From assembly GCA_013396525.1 (NCBI GenBank), contig VWYX01000389.1, positions 317,674-381,673 of the forward strand: 64,000 bases of DNA. Direction: 5' to 3'. This document shows, one piece after another, positions 11,001 through 25,000 of the stretch (positions are counted from its first letter, which is position 1; every line of letters begins with the position of its first letter). The DNA is from Chaetorhynchus papuensis (Eukaryota; Chordata; Aves; Passeriformes; Rhipiduridae). The translations under genes and the position numbers were made by a program. The notes under the pieces were generated by a model that saw nothing but the letters and a program-made list of their open reading frames with translations, had not been told where the DNA came from and did not search any database.

Positions 11001-12184
11001 TGACCTTCTATGGCAGCATGAGTTTTGCAGGTAGTATATGAAAAATAATTTGCACAAGTTAACTCTTTCATTTTTTTTACTTTGTATTTTTCCTGATAGA
11101 TATAAATATGTAATAGATCCCAGTGGCTAGATTTTGCTCAAAATGATTTTGGACCACCTGTATAATTCACATTAATTTGTTACTTCTGAAATTCACATTA
11201 ATTTGTTACTTCTGAACAGTCTGGCCAATGAAATTATCACACTGTGGAGAAATACAAGTGGTGCAAGCCACAGTGTTCAGTTCAGAGACTGATTTGGTGT
11301 TAAACAAACAGGTTTGGCTCATTTGCCTGTAATTTAAAACTACATTCTTTTGAACTCCTACTCATTAAATGGACTTGGTCAACTTCACCATGAGATTGAA
11401 GAATACTAATGTGTCAGAAGACTGAGAAGGAAGTATAGACTTTGGTAATGGCTAATCAGATGTCCCAGGTGCTACAGGATGAGTCTACCAAGGTGCTGAA
11501 GTGTAGATTTGAATGTGTAAAGGCTCCTAAATTTCCACCAGTGCCAATCAGTAATAGCATCTGAACCTCCCACTATTTCAGTGAGGTCTATAGATACTCA
11601 GAACTTCTCAAAATGAAACCACAGCGTGCATATTCCAGACCCAAATTTTAGCCATCTGTTTTGAAAGATTTTTGAAGTACTAAAAAATAAATAATATTTC
11701 AAAACTTTGAACTATTTAAAAATTACATATCAATTAATTGGTAAGTTTCATAGCATTTTAGAGGTCCACAGCAAAAGCAGTATTTTTTAAAAAATCATTC
11801 TTACCCAGTGTAGCATGGTTATATGCAAAAAATTTTACATAAGAAGAACAGTTTTAATAAATTTTCCAAGATCCCTTAGCAATTTGAAATGTTCTCACTC
11901 AGATAAAAGTATTCCTATAATCTTCTGCTGAGCTTCACGTAATGTTCTTGTCATTTTAATTTCCAATGACCTTCTTATTTTAAGAGACACCTGGAACTAC
12001 ATGGCTGATGTTGGTGGGTGGCCACTGAAGATACTAAAATGTGCTTCTATCTCATTTCTGAATTAGAAGCATTGCTAAAAAAGGTCACAGGGCAAAACAC
12101 ATAGATAAGATAGACAGGTAATTACACAAGTCATTGGACAATGGAGACTGAGGTTGCACTGATGGCAAGTGAGCTCTGCAGAGT
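8012..12184. other. Intergenic, no gene seen
   Basis: AT-rich unique-looking DNA. Small features are three copies of a 10-bp unit GTTACCTCAT/CT (8677-8706), a pyrimidine-rich tract (about 10661-10740) and a perfect 26-bp tandem duplication (11164-11215). Near 9485-9545 a stretch with a GGTTCACTGCC core weakly resembles the B box of an old tRNA-derived SINE. Open frames are short and not protein-like. Confidence 0.6.
11164..11215. repeat. 26-bp perfect tandem duplication
   Basis: The same 26 bases, beginning AATTCACATTAATTTG, occur at 11164-11189 and again immediately at 11190-11215 with no mismatch. Perfect identity suggests a recent replication-slippage event, or an assembly duplication. 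Confidence 0.95.
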
Positions 12185-12475
12185 CTCAAGGGACACTGGC
12201 CCTGCAAGGGAGTCTGAGCGATGGAGCTGTTTCTGCCTGGAGAAAGGAAGGCTCTGGAAGCACCTCAGATCAGCCTTTTCCACCTACAGGCAGGTCATTG
12301 TATGGATAGAGCCAGGCCTTCTGTAGCAGCTCACGAAGCAGGACAAGCTGTGCATAACCTGAAACAAGAGAAGTTCACACAGGGTTTAAGGAAAACCTTT
12401 TTCCACTTTAGTACAATCCAGCAGATGATCTCCTGACAACCCTTCCAAGTTTGGTTATCCTATGACACTATGAAA
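12185..12475 (+). mobile_element. Degenerate CR1 3' fragment, plus strand
   Basis: Weak but ordered CR1 landmarks appear: GAGCTGTTTCTGCCTGGAGAA (about 12223), then a GATGATCTCCTGACAACCCTTCCAA-like segment, then a terminal CTATGACACTATGA resembling the CR1 3' repeat. It is considerably more diverged than the CR1 at 7165, so it is an older insertion. Confidence 0.65.
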
Positions 12476-14986
12476 AAGCATGCCCACCTACTTCCAAGTC
12501 ATACAGACTCCAAAATCAGACAGGAATGTCCAGTTAAAAAGAAACAATTCCCTCAAGAAACCTTGAAGGAGCAACCATATCACCACAGATCTAAGACACA
12601 AATGTCAGTAGGAATATAGAATGTTCCTCCTTTAATACGTCTTTCCGTTTTATGAGCTATAAGTGATCCTAAAATTTCCCATAAATGCTATTTTCCCACT
12701 GAGTTTAGTGAAAGTTGTTGCTGTTCAAGGAACGCAGCACCTATGCCTAGAATATTCACTCTGTGCTGCATAGAATGTGTAGTAGAGAAAATGCATAAAA
12801 TGTCTATATTTTTAAGTGAAAACAAGTAAATAAAATGAAAGAGTGAAACAGTTAAAATGCAGTTTAAAATGATTGCTATTGTTCAATTTGCATTTTTTTT
12901 TTTCTTAGTAGTGACAATAATTCTCAAAGAGATAATAACTAGCACCAGCTAGGTTGGTCAAGGCAGCAAGGAAAGCCAAAAAAACCCAAGCTCAAGACAA
13001 GCAACTTGGAAAAATAATAGATAATGCCCACTGGAGCAAGTAAAAAAAGCTCTTCAGGGATGTTTTCCATCATCTTTTCCCACCTACAGTGGTTTAGTCA
13101 GATCAATTTAAATCGTTTCAAATGGTGACTCCACCAAAACTGCTAAAAGCCTAAAATGCTTGACATTAAAGATACACAAATAATGAGTATGTTCACATTT
13201 GGACTTCAACCTTAAAGAAACTAATTTTCATTCCTTTTTATCAGAAAGAAAAAAGGGACTGAGCCTATCCCTATAAATATACAGAGCCAAATTTACAGAG
13301 CGTGCAGACTCAACAGTTTGCATGCTTCTCAACCCAGCATGCCTGGAAGTTGTGACAATTAGTTTACAAATCTCCCCAGCATTCTCCACTTACAGGCTCT
13401 GATAGAACTTCAGCCGTAATTGGAAGACACTTGCCACTGCCAGCAACACAGCAAGCAGCACCACATGAGCTGATGGGGCAAAATCCACCAGGGCCCACAA
13501 CAGAAGCCCAAAGAAAATCTTCATTTCCTATCTGGAGAAAAGGCCTGAACCTGAAGTGTGTAGCCAGAGCCTGTGTAGAGCAAGGGTGGTCTAGCATACA
13601 GTTGGGTACATACAGTGTGCTTCACAGACACACTGCAAGTTAGCAGAGAGCTCTTCACCTCCCACTGCAAAAAACACATGGAGAGGCTTCAGAATAGTTG
13701 AGAGTTAATCTTACTGCTTCCACTCACCACCACCCCAGTCCTCCTCAGCAATGAACTACTCAGGATGTAGATAACTCTTTTCTGAAAATAAATCAGTGAG
13801 TGATATTCCCTTTATTAGACTTGTTTAACCTTTTTTTTGGTGGGGTTTTTTTGGCGGGTGGTGGTGGTTGTTTCTTTTCTTTTCCAAATGAGACATAGCA
13901 AATGCAAAATTGAGAGAAATGAAGAAGTAACAGCAAAGTGTCACAGCAAGGTAAATGAAAAAAAAAAAATGATGGCAAAGTAAAGCTATGAGGAAAAAAA
14001 CACAAGGATAAAAAGAAATCAAATTAGGCTAAAAGTTGCACATGAAGAACTATACACCAGAAGGCCATTTGTATCAGACCCTCAGATGCATGAACAATGC
14101 TATGAACACTGAAGAGCCATCTACTGGTATATTTTGTGCTTACCATGTTGCTTGGAGTACACCATAGGACTCCACATGGAATGGGAGATCCATGTTTTTC
14201 TCTGCCACCAACTTTTTGGTGACTATGGTGCATTTTTGGTGGGTAATGGCCCTGGTGCTATAACCTCTCCACTGTAAAAGGCAGATATTGAGATTTCATA
14301 ATCCCTGTGCTTCCACAGCCTGTGCAAAGCTCTTTGAAATCTAGCCGTAGAACGTTCTGCAAGAGAAGTAGAAACTTTTGCATGTCCACATCCAAACTCA
14401 GCACATCTGGAGAAGATGCTAAAAAATGAAGTGTGAGACTCATAAGAAATGGAGAACAGAAGACAGATGAGGAAAAAGAAAAGGAAGAAGGTAAAGACCA
14501 GTAGGAGTTAAGGAGGAGGAGAATCAATAGAATACAGTGTAAGTGATTAATTGCTAAGGACAATACAATTTATGCTGCAGTTTTAGCAGATGTGTATGTG
14601 TTGCTCCAGCTGTGGGAATAGTAGACTCTCCAGATCTTGTTTCTGACACACAATAACTGTGAACTCTATTATGTGCAAATAATAAATCTAAGCAGCACCT
14701 CCAACATACGAATGAGCAAGAAAAAGGAGCTCATATTTTCAGAAGTGTTAGCACATATTTGTCAACACCAAACTTAGCTAAATAGAACAAAGGAAGACTA
14801 CAAGACAATGGTAACACACACAGACAAAGCAGTATGCGAGCTCGCAAGTAGATGCACGGTTTTGAAACCCTATGTTTAATAGGTAAGGACCCCAGGGATG
14901 GCAGACAGCAGGGTTTTGGGCAGACTGGATGGGCTTGTTTTGCTGATATATTTACTGGCTGGTATGTTAATTTTTTCAATGTGTTA
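12476..14986. other. Intergenic, no gene seen
   Basis: AT-rich sequence with low-complexity patches, including a T/G-rich stretch at about 13830-13880. No splice-bounded coding exon, RNA gene or clear repeat family is recognised. Confidence 0.55.
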
Positions 14987-15108
14987 TAGAGCAGTTCCCA
15001 AGTTAGGGTCATGACCCCACTTGGGGCCCACAAGCCTGGAAGTGAAAATGAAAGTGGGGTTGTGACCCTGGAAGTAGGGTTGCTAAGGGAAAACTTTGGG
15101 AAGCACTG
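14987..15108. mobile_element. hAT-like non-autonomous DNA transposon relic
   Basis: The ends form an imperfect terminal inverted repeat. The right end reads (reverse complement) CAGTGCTTCCCAAAGTT and the left end TAGAGCAGTTCCCAAGTT. CAGNG...TTCCCAA termini are typical of hAT elements. The interior GGGTCATGACCCC and GTTGTGACCC strings resemble many amniote hAT relics. At 122 bp it can code for nothing. Flanking 8-mers match at only about half the positions, as expected for an old insertion. Confidence 0.6.
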
Positions 15109-18100
15109 ATGTTGCGCTACTAGGTGAGACCCCTACATGGACAGTATGTTTAATCACTGCTGAGGGACAACGTTTTTACCAGTGCCTGTACTTCCCAGAC
15201 TTAAGTCTCATTTCTGACTGATTTACTGCCAGATTCAAGTAAATGTCTCAGGTATATGAAGAGAGATTCGAGAATTAGATTCAGAATTTTGAGTACTACA
15301 TCTTGAAAAGATCAGGCCCAAACGCAGGGTAGACATATCCACCATTTTCTTTAAAATATCCATTAGTAACTATATTCTACAGACTAGAGCATTTTCCTCT
15401 CAATCCTTGGCCTGAAGAAATCATGCCCACTTCTACCATTTTTCACAAGTATGATCATACCACCAGGACATCACTGTGGCATGGAGCAAAGTCTTTGGGT
15501 TTTGTTGAACTCTGCTTTGTTACCAGGAGTTGTAAGGGTTGTCCCTCACCACTTGTATGATCTTTGGGCAAGGAGCAAGTATGTTGGCTAAGGAAAGAGT
15601 TACTATGTTGAGAAACATCTTCAATAGAAAGGGATAACCACTCTGAAGTCTGACATTCTTTAGAAGAAGTGGCACAGATACCTTCTTCAAGAACAGATCC
15701 TAAGCTTGAATTCAGCCCACACTGTGAAGGTTTGAAGGTTTAGCAGCCAGGACACATCCATCTAGTGCCATTCCAGGCACTGTAGAACATCCTTGTTAGT
15801 CTCCAGCTGCTGTACCCAAATGAGATGGTTTTTCCATAGCTCCTGCATAATTTCTGACACCCCACAAGGGAGCTTTGATGCCCCAATAAGTTTTAAATAG
15901 AACAAGATCCCTATGTGTGGACAAGTCAACTGAGCCCTTAGGCTCTTAAGTCATGTAAGCACTTTTGAAGAGTCATGAAAAGTAGACATGAAGAGTTGCA
16001 TCTCCTTATTTCTCATGCTCTATGCATATTTATTTCAATCTAAAATTATACTGTGCCATGACTTCAGCTTTCACTGTAGAGCTGGAGAATATTTCTGACT
16101 TTCACCTAGAGAAATATTTTGTAGTCAGTAACAGAACTGGGATATGCAGCATGCCATTTCAGTAATTGAAGAGGCATTAACAGCTGACTTTGGGCAGCAA
16201 AATGTCTCTGTTTCTCATTTATTAGTAACTTGTATTGATTTACACCAGGATTAATTATTGATACAAATATTTCATCCATATTTTTTATGTCACAAGCAGG
16301 GAAAAAGGCATGGCTGTGAATAATCCATAGAATGGTTTATGAAGCACAAATTCCTCAGAGAGTATCAGATATCCACCTGGTGTCCCTGAGTGCTGGATTT
16401 CACATTTAAATCTCTGAATTAACAGATGAGTACAGTCACACACAGGCAGAAAGCCCCTTCTTGATACTACATCTGAGGAGGCTCATGGACACTGTTTATT
16501 TTAACAAAATGGTGGGGTATCTTGTGCTCGTGAAATTTATTCCAAATCTACACATCTTGGAATGTTAATACCCAGTATCTGCACAGAGTTCAACTCCCAA
16601 GTTTTAGTTCACAAAGCACATCTTAAAAAGACAAGTATACTTATTGAAATCAGTTTCCAAAGAGAAAATAGCTACAGCTACAACTTTGAGTGGAAGTCTC
16701 CAAACCTGAAAACCATGCTCTTCTGATGTATGCAACCTTATTAAAAAATAACATTTTTTAATTTTTGCCTGAACATTTTGGTAAGTGAGATCCAAACATT
16801 TCAAATTAACTGAGGCAAATAAAATTTACAGAAGCCATTATAATAAAAACTAAAAATGGTAGGTCTCAAAAAGAAGGAACTTGATCTAAAGCTTGCTAGA
16901 TTTTAAAATACTGCACATTATAGAGCCTTCCATTTCCTCTGTTAGAAGTGAGGATTGGAAAACCATTTTCAAGCTTTTTCTCCACAACGATGAATACTAG
17001 AAATATAGGCTTCTATGAAGCAATCATATTATGCAAGAACTTGGGGATTTTAAGAAACAAAACAAAAACAAACATTGAAAAACATGATAAAGTCATTAAG
17101 AGTCAGCAAGGCTGCTGCCGAGCAGAGAGGACTTTATTTATTCAGAACTGTTCTGTCCTATGAAACGGAAGTCTTACATGCATTTAAGAACACCTCTTTT
17201 AATTAGTCCCACATAGGGCAAATCATTTTCCTCATCTAGAAATGGTAATTCTAGCTTAAACATGTTTCAAAGGTATATCCTACTTTTGGCAATGAAACAA
17301 GTCTTATCTTCAGCAAGAATGCCAGCATACCTACATCTTTGGAAGGGTAGTGTGAAGCACAGTTATCATGACAAAAAAAAAAAAAAATTGCATTTCTAGC
17401 AAACATAATCATGTCAGTAGAATATATAAAGTATAGACCAGACTGGAATGCACCACTTTCTGAAGTACCACAGAAACCAAACTGTTATTTAGAATTTGAT
17501 TTTTCACAGGGGCAAGTAGCCATAGCTGCTTATAAAGTTTTAATAGCTGTTTTTCACTGCTGTACCAAATCACATAAGAACATATCAAACAATCTTTTAT
17601 TATAGTCTTGTAAAACATTCAACAGCAAGTATCAAGCCCAGAACCTGCGTTCTCATTCTTTGTTCTGATGATGCTAATAATGAAAAAAAGCCCCAAACAA
17701 CATAGTATTTTGACACATGTGATCCCCAGAAGAAGAGTTGAGTATGTCTGTAACTGTGAAATCTTCAACTTTTCTAATGAAAAGCAAAATATTTAAAGTC
17801 ATTTTTTTCAACAACTCATGGAAAAATGCTTGCACAAACTATGTGGATGTTGAAAACTAATGTAATTACTTGCACATACAATCACTTGATGTGCTGTCTT
17901 CTCTCAGGCAGACTCTGCACTGAATCCTCAAAGTTTCCGTGGGTTTCACAAAACCTGCAAGTTGCAGATGACATCTCTGTTGAAAGCTTCCAGTGGGGAT
18001 ACAAGTGGCTCAACAAACTAGAGGGTGTGTAGCAACTGTTGCTCTTGAGGAGGGTCTGACAGACCCACCATTACATTCATTTTTCCCTCTCCCCAGCTTC

Positions 18101-21100
18101 CAAAGAAGCACTGCTCCCAATAAGCAAACCTAGGCTGAGGAGGGAGGTGGTTTCTGCCCTTCCAGCCCTTCTGTGAAGGCATGTATCCCTAAGACCCCGA
18201 GTTCAGTACAGAGAGCTGGGCTGGGCCTTGAAGGGCCAGAAAGGGACCCTGGATAGTATGCTAAGGCAGGCATAAGGGATACAACAAAATCTGGGAATAC
18301 TGTATGGATAAGCTCAGCAGGGTCACAGCATGGGTGTGCGAGTGCAGTGTGAATTTGTTATCAAGGCTCCTGGCATAGTTTTGGCTCAGGCCAATTACCT
18401 CTCTTCCACAATTCAAAATTGTATTTTCAGGATCTGCAGAGGCCAAGGAACATCCTCAACACGAATACAACTAACACAGTCAAGAGGAAAAGCCACATGG
18501 ACACGGACTTCTGCTTCAAAAATAGTCCCTTTTATTCATTCACACAGACACACCTTTCAGGTCAGGTTTATACACTGTCGGTGTGAAACACCTTTTATTT
18601 ATGGTTCTAGAAATTACTTGTATAACTTGCAAGTGATGGAATGACATAAGACAAAGCCACAAATGAGCTGTGCATGATACTCATCTTAATTTTCCAGCAA
18701 AGGCAAGCGTGTATCAACCTGAATATGTTCCTTATTCCTTTAAATATAAGACAGAGATTTTTCTTGGAGAATCAGGAAAGAGAGAGAGCAGTTAAGACAA
18801 TATACTTAATTAATATCTTAATATGCAAACAGTATATACGCAAAACACTAATAAACAGAAAATGTACTTGCTATTAAAATAATCAGGAAAAAAATTGATT
18901 GATTTCAGTAACTTCAGTGAACTTCACAATCTGTGTTTCTGAATAGGAGAAATGCCAGATTTGGAATAAGTAGTTGCCTTATGGAATCTTGGCGTTTTCT
19001 CCTGCTCAGAAATGCAAACTCTGAAGTTCAACCGAGCTATGCAAATCATCTTGTCTTATGCTCCTCTGATTAGGCAATTCTGTCTGGATATTCTGAGTAA
19101 TGAACTATATAATACAGTCTCAATGGTACATGGAATCAACATGTTACTTCAAGAGCAAAGACACTTTCAGTAAAAAATTGCTTAGAATAATTTCTTTCAT
19201 CCCTAAATTAAAGAGCTGCTGTCTGCACAAACAGAGCTAGGCAGACTGAAGCAAGGAATGAGAAGGAATGAAGTGCTATTGGGCACACCTTATGGGTTCT
19301 TGATATTACTAGGAATATTCCAGGTGCATAGCTTAGTCTGAGATGCTATCTACACTATGGGATGTGGGCAGATAATTCACATTTCCCTTCTTGTATGTCA
19401 CTGATCTGTCTGCATGAGAACAAGTTATCTAACTTACTGAACAAAAATAAATCATGAAGCTCTGTTTTAGAAAAGATCACAGAAATTTTTGCAAGGTTAA
19501 AGCAAATATCAAAATACTTTAGTAAAAGAAAGAAAAAGAAAAAAAAGGGAATAAAGCACGAGAAAGCATATTAAAATAGCCAGATGGGCTACTAGTCCTA
19601 GGAAGCAAAAAGAGGAGTTAAATCACAGACACTTATGTGCCCTTTTTTTTTAACTCCAGAAAGGTGATTTTCCAGCAGGGAATTAATTGAAAGCTACCTG
19701 CTTGGAGCATCATTGTGGAGAAAAAGTGCTTTAGTTTTCCAGAAGTAACTAAGCAGAGTCAAGGCTATTGCCTCGATACATCAGAGCAGTATGATAATTG
19801 CACCGCCTCCATTAGAATTTTGCAGGTTTAGTTAGCAGGAACTAGTTGATTCACTGAGATGAAAGAACCCAAACAAAATAGAAATTAATGAAATAACATC
19901 TTCTGAGCCTTCACTTCAATGCCAGCTGGAGAAATTTGCACCTGATTTGAACATTCAGGTCAGCCCAGGAGCTCCGTGAAGTAATAGTCCTCCACTTGTG
20001 AGAGTTGTAGAGCTTTCATGCGTGCAAAGTCTGGTGTTCTTCCAAGAATCCATTCTCTTGCAATAAGATAACCTCTCTAATTTTTCTATTGGAAGAATAT
20101 TCTGTCTTGGGTAGAACTGTTTGAGAGTCTCAGATAGCCACCAGCGCTTTGATAATTTTAACTTAAGATTTCCACTGCAAAGGAAGTGGGCAATCAGCCT
20201 TGGTGAAAGTGAAATCCCAACTTTAGCAACATAAAGGTAACCACTGAGAAAGGCACAAGAAAACTACAAAATAGTGACCTGTAAAATAGTTGCATTTCTC
20301 AGGCTAATTTTAGTAAGGCAGTTCGCTAAGATTCATTAATTAATCCAACAGACCTAATCGCAGTTAAAGACAACTGTCAAGAAATTATCTTGTTATCATC
20401 TCAAAATTAAGTTTTGATCTAACTTACTTGGTCTATGTATGGAGGAAGAGAAGACTGTTCTGTTTTCCTGTTGCCATGAGGACTTCTGGGCCAGTTGCCT
20501 TTTCTTTACATCATCTCTTCATCCTTCAAGGTATCTAGACTACTTGTATACCCTTTAAAAGATACAGTCACAAAGTGTTTTACTATGGAAATCACATACA
20601 TCCCTAGAAATTAAGTCCTTTAAATAAGATAAAATGTCACATGCATTTAAAAAAATGCATAAAAATTAAGACTAAATAGAAGGAAGTTCTGAAAGATTAC
20701 TAAAACCATCCTGCTAGTTAACACGGACCCTTTTTTTGGTTGTAGTTTGCAGTCAAAATCCATAATTCTGTAGGGTTTTAGCTGCTGTATAAATTTGCAA
20801 GAGGCCTTCAAGTTCTTCTCGGACAGGTTACATGGTAGTTGCATTCTAATTCTGGAAACTTACCATAATGAACTGGAGAAAGGGACATCAAGTACCTAGG
20901 ATGCTACAAAGAAATACAGTTTTCCTCCAAATATTTATGTAGGATGATATGGAAATATAAAGGACCTTTTGTGATTCCTTTCTGCTGACTCCACTCCACC
21001 CACTTTTGCTATAAAAAGGGGGATGACCCATGCCAGAAAAAAGCATGACTTGGTGACTTGTCCAAAAGGGAATGAGTAATACAAACCCAAGAAACTGGAT

Positions 21101-21809
21101 TAGGCTAAAATCAACTTCCAATAAAAACATTCCCTAGGAAGTCTGAGTTTGGAGCTTATTTTTACATGAAAGTATTTAAACTGTTGCTGATACTTACAGG
21201 TTCAGACATCCCATTGTTTTTCCATTAACAAGCAAATTTTCGTTTCTGACTTACAGATTTCAGCTGGTTGACATAGCAAGGAGAAGAAGTGAATGACATT
21301 CTGGGAAATCTCTACCTTGTAATTCTTGGTCTTAAAGACCTGGGAGAATAAGCTTCAGGTTCCACGAGGCTACCCTATAGATAAATTTTCACCTATAACG
21401 ACAACCTCTTAATCAGACATAGCATTGCATGTATTTAAAAATAAACAACATTATTTCCTTCCAAAGGAAACAAAACTGAGATATTCCACTTGGGCATCAG
21501 CAAAAATCATGCCATGACACCATAAAGGAAATTTTTAGTTATGCTAGAAGAAGGTGGGGATTACTGGAAAGATGATAAGGCTGTTAAAAAAAAAAAAAAA
21601 AGACAAAAAGAAGAAAACTTAGATAATCACAACTAGTCCCAAGAAATTAAGTATCCCACCTAAGTGCTTCTTAAACATCTTGTTTAATGTATTTGTCAAC
21701 TTTACCTTGAAACAAAATCCAAGTATACAGATGTTGACAGCAAACATTAGGACTCATGCTAGTCATACAGATAAAGACACAGATACAACCCAGAAAGAAC
21801 AACATCGCC
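15109..21809. other. Intergenic, no gene seen
   Basis: Long AT-rich non-coding stretch. A TGATTTACACCAGG motif near 16236-16250 resembles an ancient amniote repeat. A-runs occur at about 17373-17388 and 21585-21601. An inverted ATGCATTT / AAATGCAT pair lies near 20642-20661. No CDS or RNA gene could be supported. Confidence 0.5.
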
Positions 21810-22075
21810 ATGATTAATTGGCTAGTGACAATAGACAAAGGAATGAGGCTCCAGACTGAGGAACAACTAAAAATGATACAAGACAATAGTGTGATATGAA
21901 CAAACTTCAAGTCAAACACAATCCCAGGACAGGATACAAAGAGCAGTGAAGCTCTTGAACAGATTTCCATAAGGAGCAATGGGGCAAAACTAGTCCAGAT
22001 CATTTTAAGATGGAACTTTATCAAAAAAGGCTATATTATATAATTGCCTAAAATAGGAGGAGATTGGGTGTGCCA
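21810..22075 (+). mobile_element. Ancient CR1-like LINE 3' remnant
   Basis: The segment around 21941-22075 (GAAGCTCTTGAACAGATTTCC, GGGGCAAAACTAGTC, TTTAAGATGGAACTTTATCA, then TATAATTGCCTA) follows the order of the tail found in old CR1 families of birds and turtles. In those families a GGGGCAAAA block is followed by TTTAAG...GACTTGATAAGTTTATG-type sequence. It is highly diverged. The left boundary is uncertain. Confidence 0.5.
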
Positions 22076-25000
22076 AAAGACCCTTTTTAATCCTATATAT
22101 TCTTGGTCAAAAAAACCAAAACACCTTGCCACTATTTCTAGAAATGTAATTTACAGGGACGATAACCTGCATTCAACAACTTTCTATTAAAACTTACTTT
22201 CTGGCTCCAGTTTTTCCTATTGAGAAGTCCGATCAGTGCAAAACCTTTAAAGCACTCAAGGAAAGAATTTGAATACAGAAATCCAAGTAGTGATAGAAAG
22301 TTTTTAACCTGATGAGACAACAATCAAAACAGAACAAATATGTGAAAGAAACCATGGGCTTTGCTTTGTAGGGAGACCTTTAAGGCTGAAGGGTGTGGTG
22401 ATGAAGAAGGTAATAAGGATAATTTTTCAATGCAAAATTCAAAGTATTTTATATAAGCATTCCTGAAATTCCCCCTTATTTTGTAGCAAATCAGTAACAA
22501 TTAAACAAATTTTAGTACCAATGTAGAAAGTTCTGGAGATTTACTAGATACATAATTTTCCTATTGGCAAATCAAACATTGCTATTATAAAACTCCAGAA
22601 ATTGTGAATGTGGTGTACGGATTTCATAACTTGGAATTTTTTCAAGAAATATCCCTAAAACTTGAAATACGGAAACATGTAAAAACAAGTTTCAGCATTG
22701 TTGTCTGTGTTCTTAAAGACAGAAAACTAAGAAAAGGGAAAATTCTTCACTCTACTTTAGGAATCTAGTTGTCTTCTGAAGTGCAAATTGCAACTTAGTC
22801 AATGAAGGGGATATGTCAAGAGACTGCAAAAGTTTGCATTTGTTTTTTTCCCAAAATGTAAATTATGGCAATTTTTATTTAAATCTTCTTCTGAAAGTTG
22901 TATTTTTTTTTTTTTTGCAGTTTTTTCCTTGTTATTTGAAGGGATTTTAGGTTGTTGGAATTAGAGGCCTCAATTCAGCAAAGTACATTAGCACATACCA
23001 AATTTCTTTAGGGCCATGAATATCTCAGTTGAATGCATGAAGGACTCTATAAAATATCAATGTTAAAAATAGACCTGGGTTTTAAATATACATGAAGCAA
23101 TATTACAAAGTATTTTACATTAGTATCTGTTAAAAATGTATTTTGTTTTGAATATGGTAATATAAAAAGGTAATATAAATTAGGAATACATTGAATAAAC
23201 AAATATGAGGCTAAAGAACTCCCTTGAAATTGTCTGATCCTGTCAGTACTACTTAAACAGTTGTTACACACATTAACAAAAATACCCTTTGTGAAGAGAT
23301 AGAAATTCTTTTGCCATTTCGCCTGAGTTTACCTGAATTAGAGATATAAGACATAAGATGAAAATTAAGCTTCCAGAAAATGTTGCTAATGTCTTAATTT
23401 TTTTTTCTGGGAGCCTTTGTTCTCATTCAGAATGTCAGTGATCCTCTCTAGACCCCAGAGATTCAATGGAAAACCTTTATTATTATGTCCATTTTGTTCA
23501 TAAATGTACTCTTTGATTTCATCTTGTGCTCTCTTTTCAGAACAACTACCCTCTTCTTCAAAAAGGAAAACCCTAATAGCACTTTCCTCCAGTGAATTCC
23601 AGTAAAAGCAGGCAAACAATAATAGTATGGATTAACAGGCATTAAAATGAAACCATATGGAAACACGGGCAGAGGATCTGAGCAGGAGAAGTACTGTTTA
23701 AAAATTAATCTTTATGTCTTAAAAGGGATTGTTAGGAACATTGCAAAAGTTCTGAAAACTCTTAATTCAATGCTGCTACAAAGCCAATGTTCTGAAAAAG
23801 TAAAACAACATTTATGTTGTCAGATTGGCTTCTCTTAGAATGACATCCTGGGAAATACACTTTGTGACCTAAATCTAAACTAACAAAAGACCCTGAAGAA
23901 TACTTATTGTATCTGTCATTTTAGTCACAATTTCTGTGATCACTGACATGTACATATGAACACGGAATTTATTACCCGCTTGCAATATTACTACCCTTTA
24001 TCTTTTTATGAGGAAAACAGAAAATGAGAGTCTCCACTGTCTAAGATGGCAAATAAAGCACAAAGAAAGAAATATGAGAGCTACAGTACTATTTAGCCAG
24101 TTGTTTATGAGAGGGGGGAAAATGTAGCTTAAATTATAATTTTAAATATTTTAAATTACAGATTTCTACCTGCTTTTGCACTGCACTTCATTGATATAAA
24201 ATGGAAAATATATGAGAAAAGTAGTCTGAAAGAAGGTGAGTGTTTAGTGATACTTTCCAAACTGACATGAAGAACACACATACACAACAGGGATTACAAG
24301 TCTTTTTGATGAAGTCTCTCTCATTTAAATTTGTTTCTGCTTTCCTCATAGAATGGGATAATCTCTCCAAAATTAATTCTTAAAAAAAAATTACTCAATG
24401 AAAGGTAATTGCTAGTGTAAGGCTTAGGGGCCAGAAAAAACATGGGAAGAAAGGTAAGAAAAGCAATAATAAATAAATTTATAAAATTAGAAAAGGACTA
24501 GTATGAGGTAATTTTACAAGCCAGTTAGTCTACCAAATGCTTAACTGTTTCATTGAAGAACAGAAAAAGTAATGATCATACATCCATTTGCATGAAAGAG
24601 CCTTGGTTTCACAACAAATGGATGAGTTAGGTCCTCTCTGATTAAATCATGACATGTTAATATCTGAGACAAAAGGCACAGATATGGCTGACTTATGCTA
24701 TCCATATTAGTTAAAACTAAACTCCACAAGAACACTGGACTGAGTGGAAAAGACCTATTTGTGTCTAATAGTTTCCGTTTCAGATAAAATATGAATTCAT
24801 TTCAGTGGTTTTTCCTTGTGTTGCAATACAACTGCTTTTGGTGAAAACTAAATCTGATAAAAAGCTAGACCAGCAACAATTTAGTCAAGAAAATGGAAAA
24901 GTGACCCCAAGTTAAAAAAGGACTGAATAAACTATTTCTATTATAATTATATGCTTGGGGGATTGTTTTAATTTAATTTTTTTTATTGCAGTAGTTCATT

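Noticed and set aside
21585..21601. A-run as the tail of a processed pseudogene
   Set aside because: No coding-like sequence precedes it on either strand and no target duplication was seen.
21671..22024. 117-codon minus-strand membrane-like frame
   Set aside because: It lies antisense to an ancient CR1 remnant. Its hydrophobicity follows from base composition.
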